NCBI RefSeq assembly: GCF_000298175.1
Contig: NZ_BAGZ01000022.1
Coordinates: forward strand, 60,174 to 124,173
DNA from: Austwickia chelonae NBRC 105200
GTDB taxonomy: Bacteria > Actinomycetota > Actinomycetes > Actinomycetales > Dermatophilaceae
Length of the DNA stretch: 64,000 bases
Direction of reading: 5' to 3'
Shown: piece by piece, positions 25,810 through 34,505 of the stretch
How positions within the stretch are numbered: the first letter of the stretch is position 1
Layout: every line of letters begins with the position of its first letter
The notes under the pieces: model-generated
What the model was told of the DNA's origin: nothing
Database searches by the model: none
Seen by the model: the letters and a program-made list of their open reading frames with translations, nothing else
Translations under genes and position numbers: made by a program

Positions 25810-27000
25810 TTGAGAGACAAGATTTCCGTAGCCGTCATCGGGGCCGGGATGGCCGGGCGCACCCACGCCCAGGCCTACCGACTGGCCACCACCGTGCACC
25901 ACCTCGACCTGCCACCCGTCCAGCTCACCGCCGTCGCCGACATCCACGAACCCTTCGCCGCCGACTGCGCCCGACGCTACGGCTACGCACGGCACGAGAC
26001 CGACTGGCGGACCATCGCCGAAGACCCGGACATCGACGCCGTCAGCATCGTCGTCGGCAACGCCCTGCACCGCGAGATCGCCGAAGCGATGATCGCCGCC
26101 GGCAAACACGTCCTCTGCGAGAAACCCCTGGCCGGCAACCTCGAGGACGCCGTCGCCCTGGCCGAACTCGAGAAACAGGCCGCACGCAGCGGACTGGTCA
26201 CCTCAGTGGGCTACTGCTACCGCCGGTCACCGGCCGTCGCCGCCGTCGCCGACCTGGTGCACACCGGAGAACTCGGCGAGATCAGCCACTTCAACGGCCG
26301 CTACTGGTGCGACTACGCCGCAGACCCCACCGGGCCGATCAGCTGGCGATACCGCGGCGGCCCCGGCAGCGGCGCACTCGGCGACATCGGCAGCCACCTC
26401 GTCGACACCGCCGAGACCGTCTGCGGACCCCTCGTCGAGGTCGGCGGAGCCGTCCTGGCCACCACGATCCCCCACCGCCCGGTCGACGCCGGCGCGGCCC
26501 ACGGACACCGGCGCGGCAGCGACCAACCCGGCAGCGCCACCGCCGACGTGGAGAACGAGGACGTGGCCACCTTCACCGGCCGCTTCGCCTCCGGGGCGGT
26601 AGGCACCTTCTCGACCTCCAGAGTCGCCTTCGGCTATCCCAACGGGCAGGCCTTCGACGTCTTCGGATCGACCGGACGAGCCTCCTTCGACCTGCTGCGA
26701 CCCGGCGAATTCACCGTGGACGACGCCCGGCCCGGCAGCTACTCCCGCGGACCACGCACCGTGCTGGTGCACAACGAACACCCCTACTTCGACGGCGGCC
26801 AACCGATGGACTACGTCGGCGTCGGATACACCCAGGTCGACCTGTTCACCTACCAGGCCAAAGCCTTCCTCCAGGAGATCGCCGGGATCGAGGACGGCCT
26901 ACCACGCTGCGCCACCTTCGCCGACGGCCTGCACAGCATGCAGGTCATCGCCGCCGTCGCCCGCTCCGCCGCCGAGGGCGGCACCACCGTCACCCTCTGA
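25810..27000 (+). CDS. Gfo/Idh/MocA-family sugar/inositol dehydrogenase
   Basis: NAD(P)-dependent dehydrogenase of 396 residues. The nucleotide-binding loop is VIGAGMAGRTHAQAY at 9-23, the cofactor/catalytic Lys lies in HVLCEKPLAGN, and the C-terminal half has WRYRGGPGSGALGDIGSHLVD with the catalytic Asp/His pair. The length is greater than classical IolG (about 340) and nearer to scyllo-inositol or levoglucosan-type dehydrogenases, so the substrate is uncertain. The start is a TTG at 25810, six bases after AAAGGAG. It forms an operon with the TIM-barrel gene 29 bp downstream, under the LacI operator. Confidence 0.9.
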   Translation: MRDKISVAVIGAGMAGRTHAQAYRLATTVHHLDLPPVQLTAVADIHEPFAADCARRYGYARHETDWRTIAEDPDIDAVSIVVGNALHREIAEAMIAAGKHVLCEKPLAGNLEDAVALAELEKQAARSGLVTSVGYCYRRSPAVAAVADLVHTGELGEISHFNGRYWCDYAADPTGPISWRYRGGPGSGALGDIGSHLVDTAETVCGPLVEVGGAVLATTIPHRPVDAGAAHGHRRGSDQPGSATADVENEDVATFTGRFASGAVGTFSTSRVAFGYPNGQAFDVFGSTGRASFDLLRPGEFTVDDARPGSYSRGPRTVLVHNEHPYFDGGQPMDYVGVGYTQVDLFTYQAKAFLQEIAGIEDGLPRCATFADGLHSMQVIAAVARSAAEGGTTVTL

Positions 27001-27029
27001 CCCCGTAGCCGATCGACGAAGGACCGACC

Positions 27030-28031
27030 ATGAAACTCGGCGCGTACACCGCCTGCCTGCACGACAAGACCCTCACCGAAACCCTCGACATCCTGCGCGG
27101 ACTCGGCCTGACCTCGGTGGAGGTCAACGCCGGTGGCTTCATCCCCTCCCCGCACTGCCCGGTCGACGCCCTGCTCTCCTCCGCCGGGGCACGAGCCGCC
27201 TACCTTGAAGAGATCTCTTCCAGCGGAATGGAACTCACGGCGCTGAACTGCAACGGAAATCCGCTCTCCCCCTTACCGGCCGAAGGACCCAAACACGCCG
27301 ACGACCTCCGGCGGGCCATCGAACTCGCCGGGAAACTGGGCGTACGCCACGTCATCACCATGTCCGGCCTGCCCGGCACCGACCCCACGGCCAAATACCC
27401 CACCTGGGTGGTCAACCCGTGGAACGGCATCGACCTGGAGATCCTCGACCACCAGTGGTCGGTGGCCGTCCCCTTCTGGAAGGAGATCGACGAACTCGCC
27501 CGCCGACACGACGTCCGGGTCGCCCTGGAACTGCATCCGCGCAATCTCGTGTTCAATACGACGACCTTCCAACGGCTGGCCGAAGAGACCGGGGCGACCA
27601 ACCTGGGCGTCGAAATGGATACCTCCCATCTGATGTGGCAGGGCATGGATGTCCCCACCGTCATCCGGGCGTTGGGCGACCGGGTGTACTTCGCGGCCGC
27701 CAAAGACGTCGCGATCCTCGACGGAGTGAAAACCAAAGGCGTATTGGATGTCGACTTCCGAAGAGTTCCCGCCGAAGCCGAAGGCAAGACGCCGGTCGCC
27801 TACGGATATTGGTGCACCGAATGGCCGCAGGACCCGGCCTGGCGTTTCGTGGCCGTCGGCCTGGGCCATGACCAGGCCTGGTGGGTCGAGGTCCTGACCG
27901 CATTGGCCGAGGTCGACCCCGGGATGACGATCAACATCGAACACGAGGATTCGGCCTTGGGACAGCTGGACGGATTACGTCAGGCGGCGTCCACATTGCT
28001 CGCCGCAGAAGCGGAGCGCGCCTCACGATGA
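27030..28031 (+). CDS. TIM-barrel sugar phosphate isomerase/epimerase family protein
   Basis: AP-endonuclease-2-type barrel of 333 residues: starts MKLGAYTACLHDKTL, with metal-site segments VEVNAGGFIPSPHCP, ALELHPRNLVFN, LGVEMDTSHLMWQG, VYFAAAKDVAI and NIEHEDSALGQ. Such proteins commonly pair with Gfo/Idh/MocA dehydrogenases in 3-keto-sugar or inositol degradation, which is the likely setting here. It is translated from the same transcript as the dehydrogenase and is followed within 10 bp by a strong hairpin. Confidence 0.88.
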   Translation: MKLGAYTACLHDKTLTETLDILRGLGLTSVEVNAGGFIPSPHCPVDALLSSAGARAAYLEEISSSGMELTALNCNGNPLSPLPAEGPKHADDLRRAIELAGKLGVRHVITMSGLPGTDPTAKYPTWVVNPWNGIDLEILDHQWSVAVPFWKEIDELARRHDVRVALELHPRNLVFNTTTFQRLAEETGATNLGVEMDTSHLMWQGMDVPTVIRALGDRVYFAAAKDVAILDGVKTKGVLDVDFRRVPAEAEGKTPVAYGYWCTEWPQDPAWRFVAVGLGHDQAWWVEVLTALAEVDPGMTINIEHEDSALGQLDGLRQAASTLLAAEAERASR

Positions 28032-28039
28032 ATGACTTC

Positions 28040-28075
28040 CGGACACCTTCGGACGGAAGAGTCCGAGGGTGTCCG
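28040..28075 (+). terminator. terminator hairpin of the LacI-controlled operon
   Basis: CGGACACCTTCGGAC paired with GTCCGAGGGTGTCCG: 15-bp stem with one T-G wobble and a GGAAGA loop, starting 9 bp after the stop codon. Confidence 0.75.
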
Positions 28076-28503
28076 CAGCGCGATATCAGGCATTGTCTAT
28101 GCTGAATATCCCGAACTGACAGCGGGCTTGCGCGATGTCGAAGATGTGGGCCGCGGCCTCCAGGTCGTGCAGATGCAGTTCGACGTCATGAATGACATCT
28201 GCATCCGGGTTTTTCATGCGGTGGAAGTTCTCCCGGAGATATCACCGGCATGAGGGTTCTCCCCGTGGCACCGGCACGAGGAGAACCGGCGAACGATACG
28301 TAGAGACACCCGGTTCGCGGCGTCGTCCATTCCACCGCGCTGCCCTGCCCGCAGGGAGTGTCGAGGCGCCCCGTACGAGACGGGCGCACCGGAGCATCCG
28401 TCCGGCTGCTTTTCGGGACAAGAGATGGTCCGCTCGACACGCCCCCAGGTGCGAAGTCGGACGGCGGCATCTCTCGCGCTGAAGGATTCATGGAGGTATC
28501 AGG
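28076..28503. other. 428-bp intergenic region
   Basis: No supported gene; short open frames here lack ribosome sites and family features. There is one inverted repeat, GGTTCTCC (28255-28262) with GGAGAACC (28280-28287). The 3' end should contain the promoter of the membrane/HTH protein at 28504, whose ATG follows a GGAGG site. Confidence 0.5.
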
Positions 28504-29364
28504 ATGATTCGTTTCTCGGCCTTACGTGGCCGTAGCCGCAGGATCGCAGGGGTGGCCACCGCGGCTGTCGTGGGATTGGCCGTCGTCTTCGCGGCGATCG
28601 GCGCCGGTGATCTCTCCCGGGCCTTGGGGTGGTCGGCCGGAGTGGCCTTCATCAACACGCTTTTCCTGCTCGCCGTGGTGGCGTGCAGCGCCTCGCTGGC
28701 CTATGTCGCCCATGCCGAGGGCCGGGACAACCGGATGAACCTGCTCACCACCTGGGTCTCGGTGGTGGTCGTGGGGGTGCTCTCCGCCTTGCACGAGATC
28801 GTCGGCCCGCAGGGGTGGCGTCTGGCTCCGGCGTCGGTGTCCGCCTTCGTCATCTGGGCGTCGGTGCCGCTGGCGGCATGTTGGCTCTGGTACCGGGCGA
28901 TGACCGAGGGGGTCCTGGCCGATCTGGTGGGTGACACCGCGGCGGAGTCCGTGACGGCCGAGGGCGAGATCGCGCAGGAGTGCGTGCAGCCCGAGACGGC
29001 TCAGGTGATGCCCCTGTCGACGCCGGCGGTGTCGGTGGCGGCGAGTTCGTCGCCGGTGGCGATGACGACGGTCGCGGTGGACGATCAGGGGACCGACATG
29101 GTGGCGCTCACCGAGACGGTGCGCGCGGTGCAGGTCCCGGTGATGGAGCCGATGCAGGTGGTGCGGGTGACCCGTCCGGCTTCGCGGGTGCGACGTCGGC
29201 CGCGGTTGGAGGTGGCCCGCGAGGTGGTCGACCGGATGGGGGACGAGGCGACGGGTCCGTTGATGTGCGATGCCTTTGCGGCAGCGGGATATCCGCGTCC
29301 GTCGGTGCGTACTGCGCAGCGTTGGTTGGCCAAGGCCCGGGTGGCGCGGACGAGTCCGGCCTGA
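28504..29364 (+). CDS. membrane protein with C-terminal helix-turn-helix-like region
   Basis: Unnamed 286-residue protein. Four hydrophobic segments fill residues 15-145 (e.g. VATAAVVGLAVVFAAIGAG, FINTLFLLAVVACSASLAYV, LLTTWVSVVVVGVLSAL, VSAFVIWASVPLAACWLW), in the manner of DUF2637/Spd-like membrane proteins of actinobacterial mobile elements. A Val/Thr/Ala-rich linker follows to about 225. The last 60 residues are basic and HTH-like: PRLEVAREVVDRMGDEATG then GYPRPSVRTAQRWLAKAR. It may tether a DNA-binding domain to the membrane. It interrupts the inositol genes with no obvious functional link. Confidence 0.7.
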   Translation: MIRFSALRGRSRRIAGVATAAVVGLAVVFAAIGAGDLSRALGWSAGVAFINTLFLLAVVACSASLAYVAHAEGRDNRMNLLTTWVSVVVVGVLSALHEIVGPQGWRLAPASVSAFVIWASVPLAACWLWYRAMTEGVLADLVGDTAAESVTAEGEIAQECVQPETAQVMPLSTPAVSVAASSSPVAMTTVAVDDQGTDMVALTETVRAVQVPVMEPMQVVRVTRPASRVRRRPRLEVAREVVDRMGDEATGPLMCDAFAAAGYPRPSVRTAQRWLAKARVARTSPA

Positions 29365-29418
29365 CGGGAGGGCATCGAGTTGGCAATATCCCCCTATGGG
29401 TAAATGTCATTACAAATC

Positions 29419-29447
29419 TTGACAGCTGATCGCCGGTCCGGCAGGGT
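29419..29447 (+). promoter_or_regulatory. candidate promoter of iolC-iolB-mmsA unit
   Basis: TTGACA at 29419-29424; the -10 (CAGGGT, 29442-29447) is poor. It is listed because the same TTGACAG heptamer starts the other two inositol units. Confidence 0.3.
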
Positions 29448-29539
29448 GTGAGAAGTCACCACGGCCGACCACGACGCTGCGGAGACCACCGGCGACCACC
29501 GGCGACAAGACTCCGCAACAACGGCGATCGGAGGCGGAC

Positions 29540-30538
29540 ATGGGCCACGAGCGACAGCCGCACGACCTGGTCACCATCGGCCGCGTCGGCGTCGACGTCT
29601 ACCCGATGCAGACCGGAGTCGGCCTCGAAGACGTCCACACCTTCGGAAAATTCCTCGGCGGAAGCGCCGGAAATGTCGCCGTCGCCGCCGCCCGCTACGG
29701 ACACCACACCGCACTCATCAGCAAAACCGGCAAAGACCCCTTCGGCCGTTTCGTCCGCCGCGAACTACGCACCCTCGGCGTCGACGACCACCACATCGAA
29801 GACGTCGAGCGCTTCCCCACCCCCGTCACCTTCTGCGAGATCTTCCCGCCCGACGACTTCCCCCTCTACTTCTACCGGTACCCCATCGCCCCCGACCTGA
29901 TGATCCGGCCCGAGGACATCCCCGCCGACACCGTCCACGACGCCACCATCTTCTGGGCCACCGCCACCGGCCTCTCCCGCGAACCCAGCCGCGCAGCCCA
30001 CCGCCACGCCTGGCAACTCCGAGAACGACGCACCCACACCATCCTCGACCTCGACTACCGCCCCCAGTTCTGGGACGACGAAGCCAACGCCTCCGGCCAG
30101 ATGCAATCCGCACTCGGCTGGTGCACCGCCGCCGTCGGCAACCTCGAAGAATGCCGCGTCGCCATCGGAGAAACCGACCCCGACCGAGCCGCCGACGCCC
30201 TGCTCGACCGCGGACTCGAACTCGCCGTCGTCAAGATGGGCCCCCGCGGAGTCCTCGGAGCGACCCGCGACGAACGCATCGTCGTCCCCCCGATCCCCGT
30301 CCGGACCGTGAACGGACTCGGCGCCGGAGACGCCTTCGGCGGCGCCCTCTGCCACGGCCTCCTCGAAGGATGGGAACTCCGCAGAACCCTCGAATTCGCG
30401 AACACGGCAGGAGCACTCGTCGCCTCACGACTGGAGTGCGCGACCGCGATGCCCACCGCACCCGAGGTCGAACGCTCCATGCAAGAACGACGACCGGGCA
30501 ACACCGCCCACGCCACACATCACGAAGGAGAGCGATGA
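29540..30538 (+). CDS. iolC: 5-dehydro-2-deoxygluconokinase
   Basis: PfkB-family sugar kinase of 332 residues that phosphorylates 5-dehydro-2-deoxygluconate in inositol breakdown. Visible features: DLVTIGRVGVDVYPMQTGVG at the start, the first PfkB signature region FLGGSAGNVAVAAARYGH, and the second signature VRTVNGLGAGDAFGGALCHGL with the catalytic Asp near the C-terminus. YFYRYPIAPDLMI is an IolC-type segment. The stop overlaps the iolB start by 4 bases. ATG at 29540 follows GGAGG. Confidence 0.95.
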   Translation: MGHERQPHDLVTIGRVGVDVYPMQTGVGLEDVHTFGKFLGGSAGNVAVAAARYGHHTALISKTGKDPFGRFVRRELRTLGVDDHHIEDVERFPTPVTFCEIFPPDDFPLYFYRYPIAPDLMIRPEDIPADTVHDATIFWATATGLSREPSRAAHRHAWQLRERRTHTILDLDYRPQFWDDEANASGQMQSALGWCTAAVGNLEECRVAIGETDPDRAADALLDRGLELAVVKMGPRGVLGATRDERIVVPPIPVRTVNGLGAGDAFGGALCHGLLEGWELRRTLEFANTAGALVASRLECATAMPTAPEVERSMQERRPGNTAHATHHEGER

Positions 30539-31440
30539 GCGACTGGTTCGTCCCCGCCGGAAGTGCCACCGGCGACGGCTACGAGACCCGGATCAGCCCC
30601 GGACGAGAAGGATGGTCGTACACCGGGCTGTGGACCGCCCGCCTCGACGCCGGAGAAAGCCGCACCATCCCCTGCGGCGACTGCGAATGGATCGCCCTGC
30701 CCCTCTCCGGCTCCTACCGGGTCGACGCCGTCGTCAACGGCCAGGAACACCACGTCGAACTCACCGGACGCGACCACGTCCTCGCCGGACCCACCGACCT
30801 CGCCTTCATCCCCCGCGACAGCGAATTCACCGTCACCGCCACCACCGCCGGCACCATCGCCCTACCCCACGCCAAAGCCCGCACCGCATACCCCTTCGCC
30901 TACCTGGCCGCCACGGACGTCCCCGTCGAACTCCGCGGCGCAGGACAAGCCTCCCGCCAGGTGCAGAACTTCGGCACCCCGGGCGTCCTCGAAGCAGACT
31001 CCCTGATCGCCTGCGAGGTCATCACCCCCGCCGGCAACTGGTCCAGCTACCCGCCGCACAAACACGACACCGAACGCGACGGCATCGAAAGCGAACTCGA
31101 AGAGATCTACTACTTCGAGATGCGCGTCGAGGACACCCCCACCGGACGCGACGCCGCACACTTCGCCAAACCCTTCGGCTACCAACGGGTCTACGGAACC
31201 GACGACCAACCCATCGACGTCCTCGAAGAGGTCCGCTCCGGAGACATCGTCCTCGTCCCCCACGGCTGGCACGGCCCGGCCATGGCCCCCACCGGATACG
31301 ACATGTACTACCTCAACGTCATGGCCGGCCCCGGCGAGAAACGCGCCTGGCTGATCTGCGACGACCCCGCCCACGCGTGGGTGCGCGGCACCTGGGACGA
31401 CCAACAGGTCGACGGGCGCCTCCCCCTGCACGACCACTGA
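30535..31440 (+). CDS. iolB: 5-deoxy-glucuronate isomerase
   Basis: Isomerises 5-deoxy-D-glucuronate to 5-dehydro-2-deoxygluconate, the substrate of IolC. It is a double cupin (KduI/IolB family) of 301 residues, normal length. Segments seen: VGNGQ-like core replaced here by SYRVDAVVNGQEHHVEL, the metal-site region NWSSYPPHKHDTERDGIESE with its His/Glu ligands, EEIYYFEMRV, and the closing VPHGWHGPAMAPTGYDMYYLNVMAGP. The ATG at 30535 overlaps the iolC stop; the longer frame upstream is a shadow of iolC. Confidence 0.96.
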   Translation: MSDWFVPAGSATGDGYETRISPGREGWSYTGLWTARLDAGESRTIPCGDCEWIALPLSGSYRVDAVVNGQEHHVELTGRDHVLAGPTDLAFIPRDSEFTVTATTAGTIALPHAKARTAYPFAYLAATDVPVELRGAGQASRQVQNFGTPGVLEADSLIACEVITPAGNWSSYPPHKHDTERDGIESELEEIYYFEMRVEDTPTGRDAAHFAKPFGYQRVYGTDDQPIDVLEEVRSGDIVLVPHGWHGPAMAPTGYDMYYLNVMAGPGEKRAWLICDDPAHAWVRGTWDDQQVDGRLPLHDH

Positions 31441-31551
31441 CCACCCGCCGAACACCCCGGCGCCTGCGCCGGAAGCCGACGTCCCTGCGCCGCGGAGCAG
31501 AACCGACGTGACGGCCCCACCACCTCGGACATCCCGGAAGGACACAGACCT

Positions 31552-33057
31552 GTGAGCACACCCACGCGCATCACCCACCTGATCGGACACCGCCCCTGGG
31601 AAGGCACCGCCGAGCGCACCGGCGACGTCTACAACCCCGCCACCGGCGAGATCATCGGCACCGTCGACTTCGCGGACAAGGCCCTCGTCGACGAGATCGT
31701 CGCCCACGCCGACCGGGCCGCCCGCTCCTGGGGGACGATCTCCCTGGCCAAACGCACCCAGGTGCTCTTCCGCTTCCGGGAACTGCTCAGCCAGCGTCGC
31801 GAAGAGATCGCGAAACTCATCGTGGCCGAACACGGCAAGACCTTCCCCGACGCCGTCGGCGAGATCAACCGCGGCCTCGAGGTCGCCGACTTCGCCTGCG
31901 GGATCTCCCACCTGCTCAAGGGCGGGTTCAGCGAGAACGTCTCCACCGACGTCGACGCCTACTCGATCATGCAGCCCCTCGGCGTGGTCGGCGTCATCTC
32001 CCCGTTCAACTTCCCCGCGATGGTGCCCCTGTGGTTCGTCCCGGTCGCCGTGGCCTGCGGCAACGCCGTCGTCATCAAACCCAGTGAGAAGGACCCCAGC
32101 TCGACCCTGGCCATCGCCGACCTGTGGCGTGAGGCCGGACTGCCCGACGGGGTCATGAACGTCGTCCACGGCGACAAGGAAGCCGTCGACGCCCTGCTCG
32201 ACAATCCCACCGTGAAGTCGATCTCCTTCGTGGGATCCACCGCCATCGCCAAATACGTCTACGAGCGGGGAGTCGCCGCCGGAAAACGCGTGCAGGCACT
32301 CGGCGGGGCGAAGAACCACATGCTGGTGCTCCCCGACGCCGACCTCGACCTGGCCGCCGACGCCGCCGTCAACGCCGGATTCGGTGCCGCCGGTGAACGC
32401 TGCATGGCGATCTCCGTGCTGCTGGCCGTCGACTCGATCGCCGACGACCTCATCGCCCGGATCACCGACCGCATGGCCACGCTGAAGACCGGCGAAGGCA
32501 TGGGCGAGGGCGTGGACATGGGCCCGCTGGTCACCGCGGCCCACCGGGACAAGGTGCGCGGCTACATCGACGCCGGCGAGGCCGAAGGCGCGAAACTCGT
32601 CGTCGACGGACGACAGGGCGAATGGGTCGGCGGATCCCCGGAGGGCTTCTTCGTCCTGCCCACCCTGTTCGACGCCGTCACCCCGGAGATGTCGATCTAC
32701 ACCGACGAGATCTTCGGCCCGGTGCTCTGCGTGGTCCGCGTCTCCTCCTACGAGGAGGGCCTGCAGCTCATCAACGACAACGCCTTCGGCAATGGCACCG
32801 CGATCTTCACGAACGACGGCGGCGCGGCCCGGCGTTTCCAGCACGAGGTGCAGGTTGGCATGGTCGGCGTCAACGTGCCGATCCCCACGCCGATGGCCTA
32901 CTACAGCTTCGGCGGTTGGAAGGCCTCCCTCTTCGGGGACACCCACGCCCACGGCATGGAAGGCGTCCACTTCTTCACCCGCACCAAAGCGGTGACGGCC
33001 CGCTGGCTCGACCCGAGCCACGGCGGCCTCAACCTGGGCTTCCCGCAGAACAACTGA
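31552..33057 (+). CDS. mmsA: CoA-acylating methylmalonate/malonate-semialdehyde dehydrogenase
   Basis: Final inositol-pathway enzyme, converting malonate semialdehyde to acetyl-CoA (IolA/MmsA type of the aldehyde dehydrogenase superfamily). The 501-residue protein shows VGVISPFNFPAMVPLWFVPVA, KPSEKDPSSTLAIADLWREA, SFVGSTAIAKYVYERG, ALGGAKNHMLVLPDADLD, the catalytic Cys in FGAAGERCMAIS, and FGDTHAHGMEGVHFFTRTK. GTG start at 31552 after a GGAAGG site. It is separated from iolB by 111 bp and followed by a strong terminator. Confidence 0.95.
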   Translation: MSTPTRITHLIGHRPWEGTAERTGDVYNPATGEIIGTVDFADKALVDEIVAHADRAARSWGTISLAKRTQVLFRFRELLSQRREEIAKLIVAEHGKTFPDAVGEINRGLEVADFACGISHLLKGGFSENVSTDVDAYSIMQPLGVVGVISPFNFPAMVPLWFVPVAVACGNAVVIKPSEKDPSSTLAIADLWREAGLPDGVMNVVHGDKEAVDALLDNPTVKSISFVGSTAIAKYVYERGVAAGKRVQALGGAKNHMLVLPDADLDLAADAAVNAGFGAAGERCMAISVLLAVDSIADDLIARITDRMATLKTGEGMGEGVDMGPLVTAAHRDKVRGYIDAGEAEGAKLVVDGRQGEWVGGSPEGFFVLPTLFDAVTPEMSIYTDEIFGPVLCVVRVSSYEEGLQLINDNAFGNGTAIFTNDGGAARRFQHEVQVGMVGVNVPIPTPMAYYSFGGWKASLFGDTHAHGMEGVHFFTRTKAVTARWLDPSHGGLNLGFPQNN

Positions 33058-33118
33058 TGCGGGGTCCGGCTGCGATACGGCCGGGGTCGGTGCTCGTCGT
33101 GCAGAGACGAGTGCAGGT

Positions 33119-33156
33119 GGCGGCGTCCGTCCTCGACTGCGAGGGCGGACGCCGCC
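33119..33156 (+). terminator. terminator after mmsA
   Basis: GGCGGCGTCCG paired with CGGACGCCGCC, extended inward by CCTCG/CGAGG past one T-G pair, giving a stem of about 17 bp, about 60 bp after the stop. Confidence 0.7.
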
Positions 33157-33473
33157 GTCCGTTCGGGAGGGGCCGGCGTCCTGGTCCCGGTCGGCAGCGG
33201 AGATCATCGGCGAGGCGGGGTGAGGCGAGTCGAGTTGAGGCGCTGCGGCGAAGATCTCACCGGTCCCCGGACCAGCCCGGACCAGCCGCCGCCGGACCTG
33301 TGCACGGCTCCTTCGGCGTCGGGCAGGCCCGCGGAACGGGCGGAAAGGGACGGAAGCCGCAGGCGTGACGAATATCGCGTTCCGCTTAGGGACTTCGACA
33401 GGCCACAGATCACGCACGATGGGGACAGCGCCGCCGGTCGGCGGGTGACCTGGGACGAACAGAGGAGACTCTC
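33157..33473. other. 317-bp gap between inositol unit and small protein
   Basis: No supported gene. The stretch should contain the promoter of the small protein at 33474, preceded by a GAGGAG-type site at about 33461-33467. No clear operator is seen. Confidence 0.4.
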
Positions 33474-33689
33474 GTGGCCAAGTACGACATCAACACCACC
33501 AAACTCGGCGAACTGTTGGACGACCCGCAGGTGGTGGCGATCTTCGACAAGCACGCTCCCGGGCTGACCAACAACCCGATGCTGGGCATGGCCAAGGGCA
33601 TGACCGCAGGCCAGGCGATGAGCATGGCGGGCGGCATGGTCGGTCAGGAGAAGCTCGCCGCGATCAAGGCCGAGGTGGAAGCACTCTGA
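33474..33689 (+). CDS. small conserved helical protein of unknown function
   Basis: A 71-residue acidic, probably all-helical protein: an N-terminal INTTKLGELLDDPQVVAIFDK unit, a central PGLTNNPMLGMAKGMTAGQ loop, and a C-terminal amphipathic helix GQEKLAAIKAEVEAL. I recall similar stand-alone small proteins in diverse bacteria but no assigned role. GTG start after AGAGGAG. It has its own terminator and converges on the siderophore importer. Confidence 0.75.
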   Translation: MAKYDINTTKLGELLDDPQVVAIFDKHAPGLTNNPMLGMAKGMTAGQAMSMAGGMVGQEKLAAIKAEVEAL

Positions 33690-33707
33690 GTCCGGGCGGC
33701 AGACCGC

Positions 33708-33733
33708 GGGTCGGGGCCTAGGCGCCCCGACCC
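33708..33733. terminator. bidirectional hairpin between convergent genes
   Basis: GGGTCGGGGC paired with GCCCCGACCC, 10-bp perfect stem, CTAGGC loop, between the small protein and the ABC ATPase stops. Confidence 0.75.
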
Positions 33734-33737
33734 GTCC

Positions 33738-34505
33738 TCATCGGGCGACCGGCACCACGGCGGGTGCGCCGCCGACGTCCTGCACATGAGCGGCCAGGCC
33801 GAAGACGTCCTTCAACAGCTCGGAGGTCAGTACTTCTCCGGGGGCGCCCTGCGCGGCGATCCCGCCGTCCTGCATGACGACCAGGTGGTGGGCGTAACGC
33901 GCGGCCAGGGTCAGGTCGTGCTGGACGAGGACGACGGTGGTTCCGGACAACGCGGCCTGGCGAGCCACGTCCATCACGTCCATCGCATGGGCCAGGTCGA
34001 GGAAGGTCGTCGGCTCGTCGAGCAGCAGGTAGGGGGTCTGCTGGGCGAGGACCAGGGCGATCCAGGCTCGTTGCCGTTGCCCGCCGGACAGGGCCTCGAC
34101 CGGGCGTTCGGCGAGGGGGTGCAGGTCGACGGCGCTCAAGGCCTGGTCGACGGCGGCGGCGTCGGTGGCCGACCAGCGGCGGAGCATCCCCCGGTGGGGG
34201 TGGCGTCCGCGGGCGACGAGTTCGGCGACGGTGAGTCCTTCGGGGACGACCGGGGCCTGCGGGAGCAGCCCGATGGTCCGGGCGCGTTCGGTCGGGGTGA
34301 GTTCGCTGAGCGGGCGGTCGTCGACGGCGCAGTGTCCGGCGGTCGGGGGGAGCTGTCCGGCGAGTCCGCGCAGCAGGGTCGACTTGCCGCAGCCGTTCGG
34401 GCCGATGAACACGGTCAGTCGGCCGAGGGGCAGGGCCAGGTCGAGGCCGGTGACGACGGGCCGACCTTCGTATCCGAGGTGGACGTCATGGGCGGCGAGG
34501 GTCAT
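33738..34505 (-). CDS. ferric-siderophore ABC transporter ATPase
   Basis: FepC/FecE-type ATPase of 255 residues: Walker A GPNGCGKST near 34, Q-loop LLPQAP, signature LSGGQRQRAW, Walker B LLLDEPTTFLDLAH and H-loop VQHDLTLAARY. The TTFLD spelling of the D-loop is common in siderophore ATPases. It overlaps its permease gene by 4 bases and is third in the minus-strand unit 36585 to 33738 that starts beside an IdeR box. Confidence 0.94.
   Translation of the reverse strand: MTLAAHDVHLGYEGRPVVTGLDLALPLGRLTVFIGPNGCGKSTLLRGLAGQLPPTAGHCAVDDRPLSELTPTERARTIGLLPQAPVVPEGLTVAELVARGRHPHRGMLRRWSATDAAAVDQALSAVDLHPLAERPVEALSGGQRQRAWIALVLAQQTPYLLLDEPTTFLDLAHAMDVMDVARQAALSGTTVVLVQHDLTLAARYAHHLVVMQDGGIAAQGAPGEVLTSELLKDVFGLAAHVQDVGGAPAVVPVAR

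Noticed and set aside
28032..28253. Small open frame just after the TIM-barrel gene
   Set aside because: Its first 45 bases are the operon's terminator hairpin and it lacks a ribosome site and protein-like features.
30862..33417. 851-codon minus-strand frame over iolB and mmsA
   Set aside because: Gly/Asp/Val-rich shadow frame opposite two well-supported enzymes.
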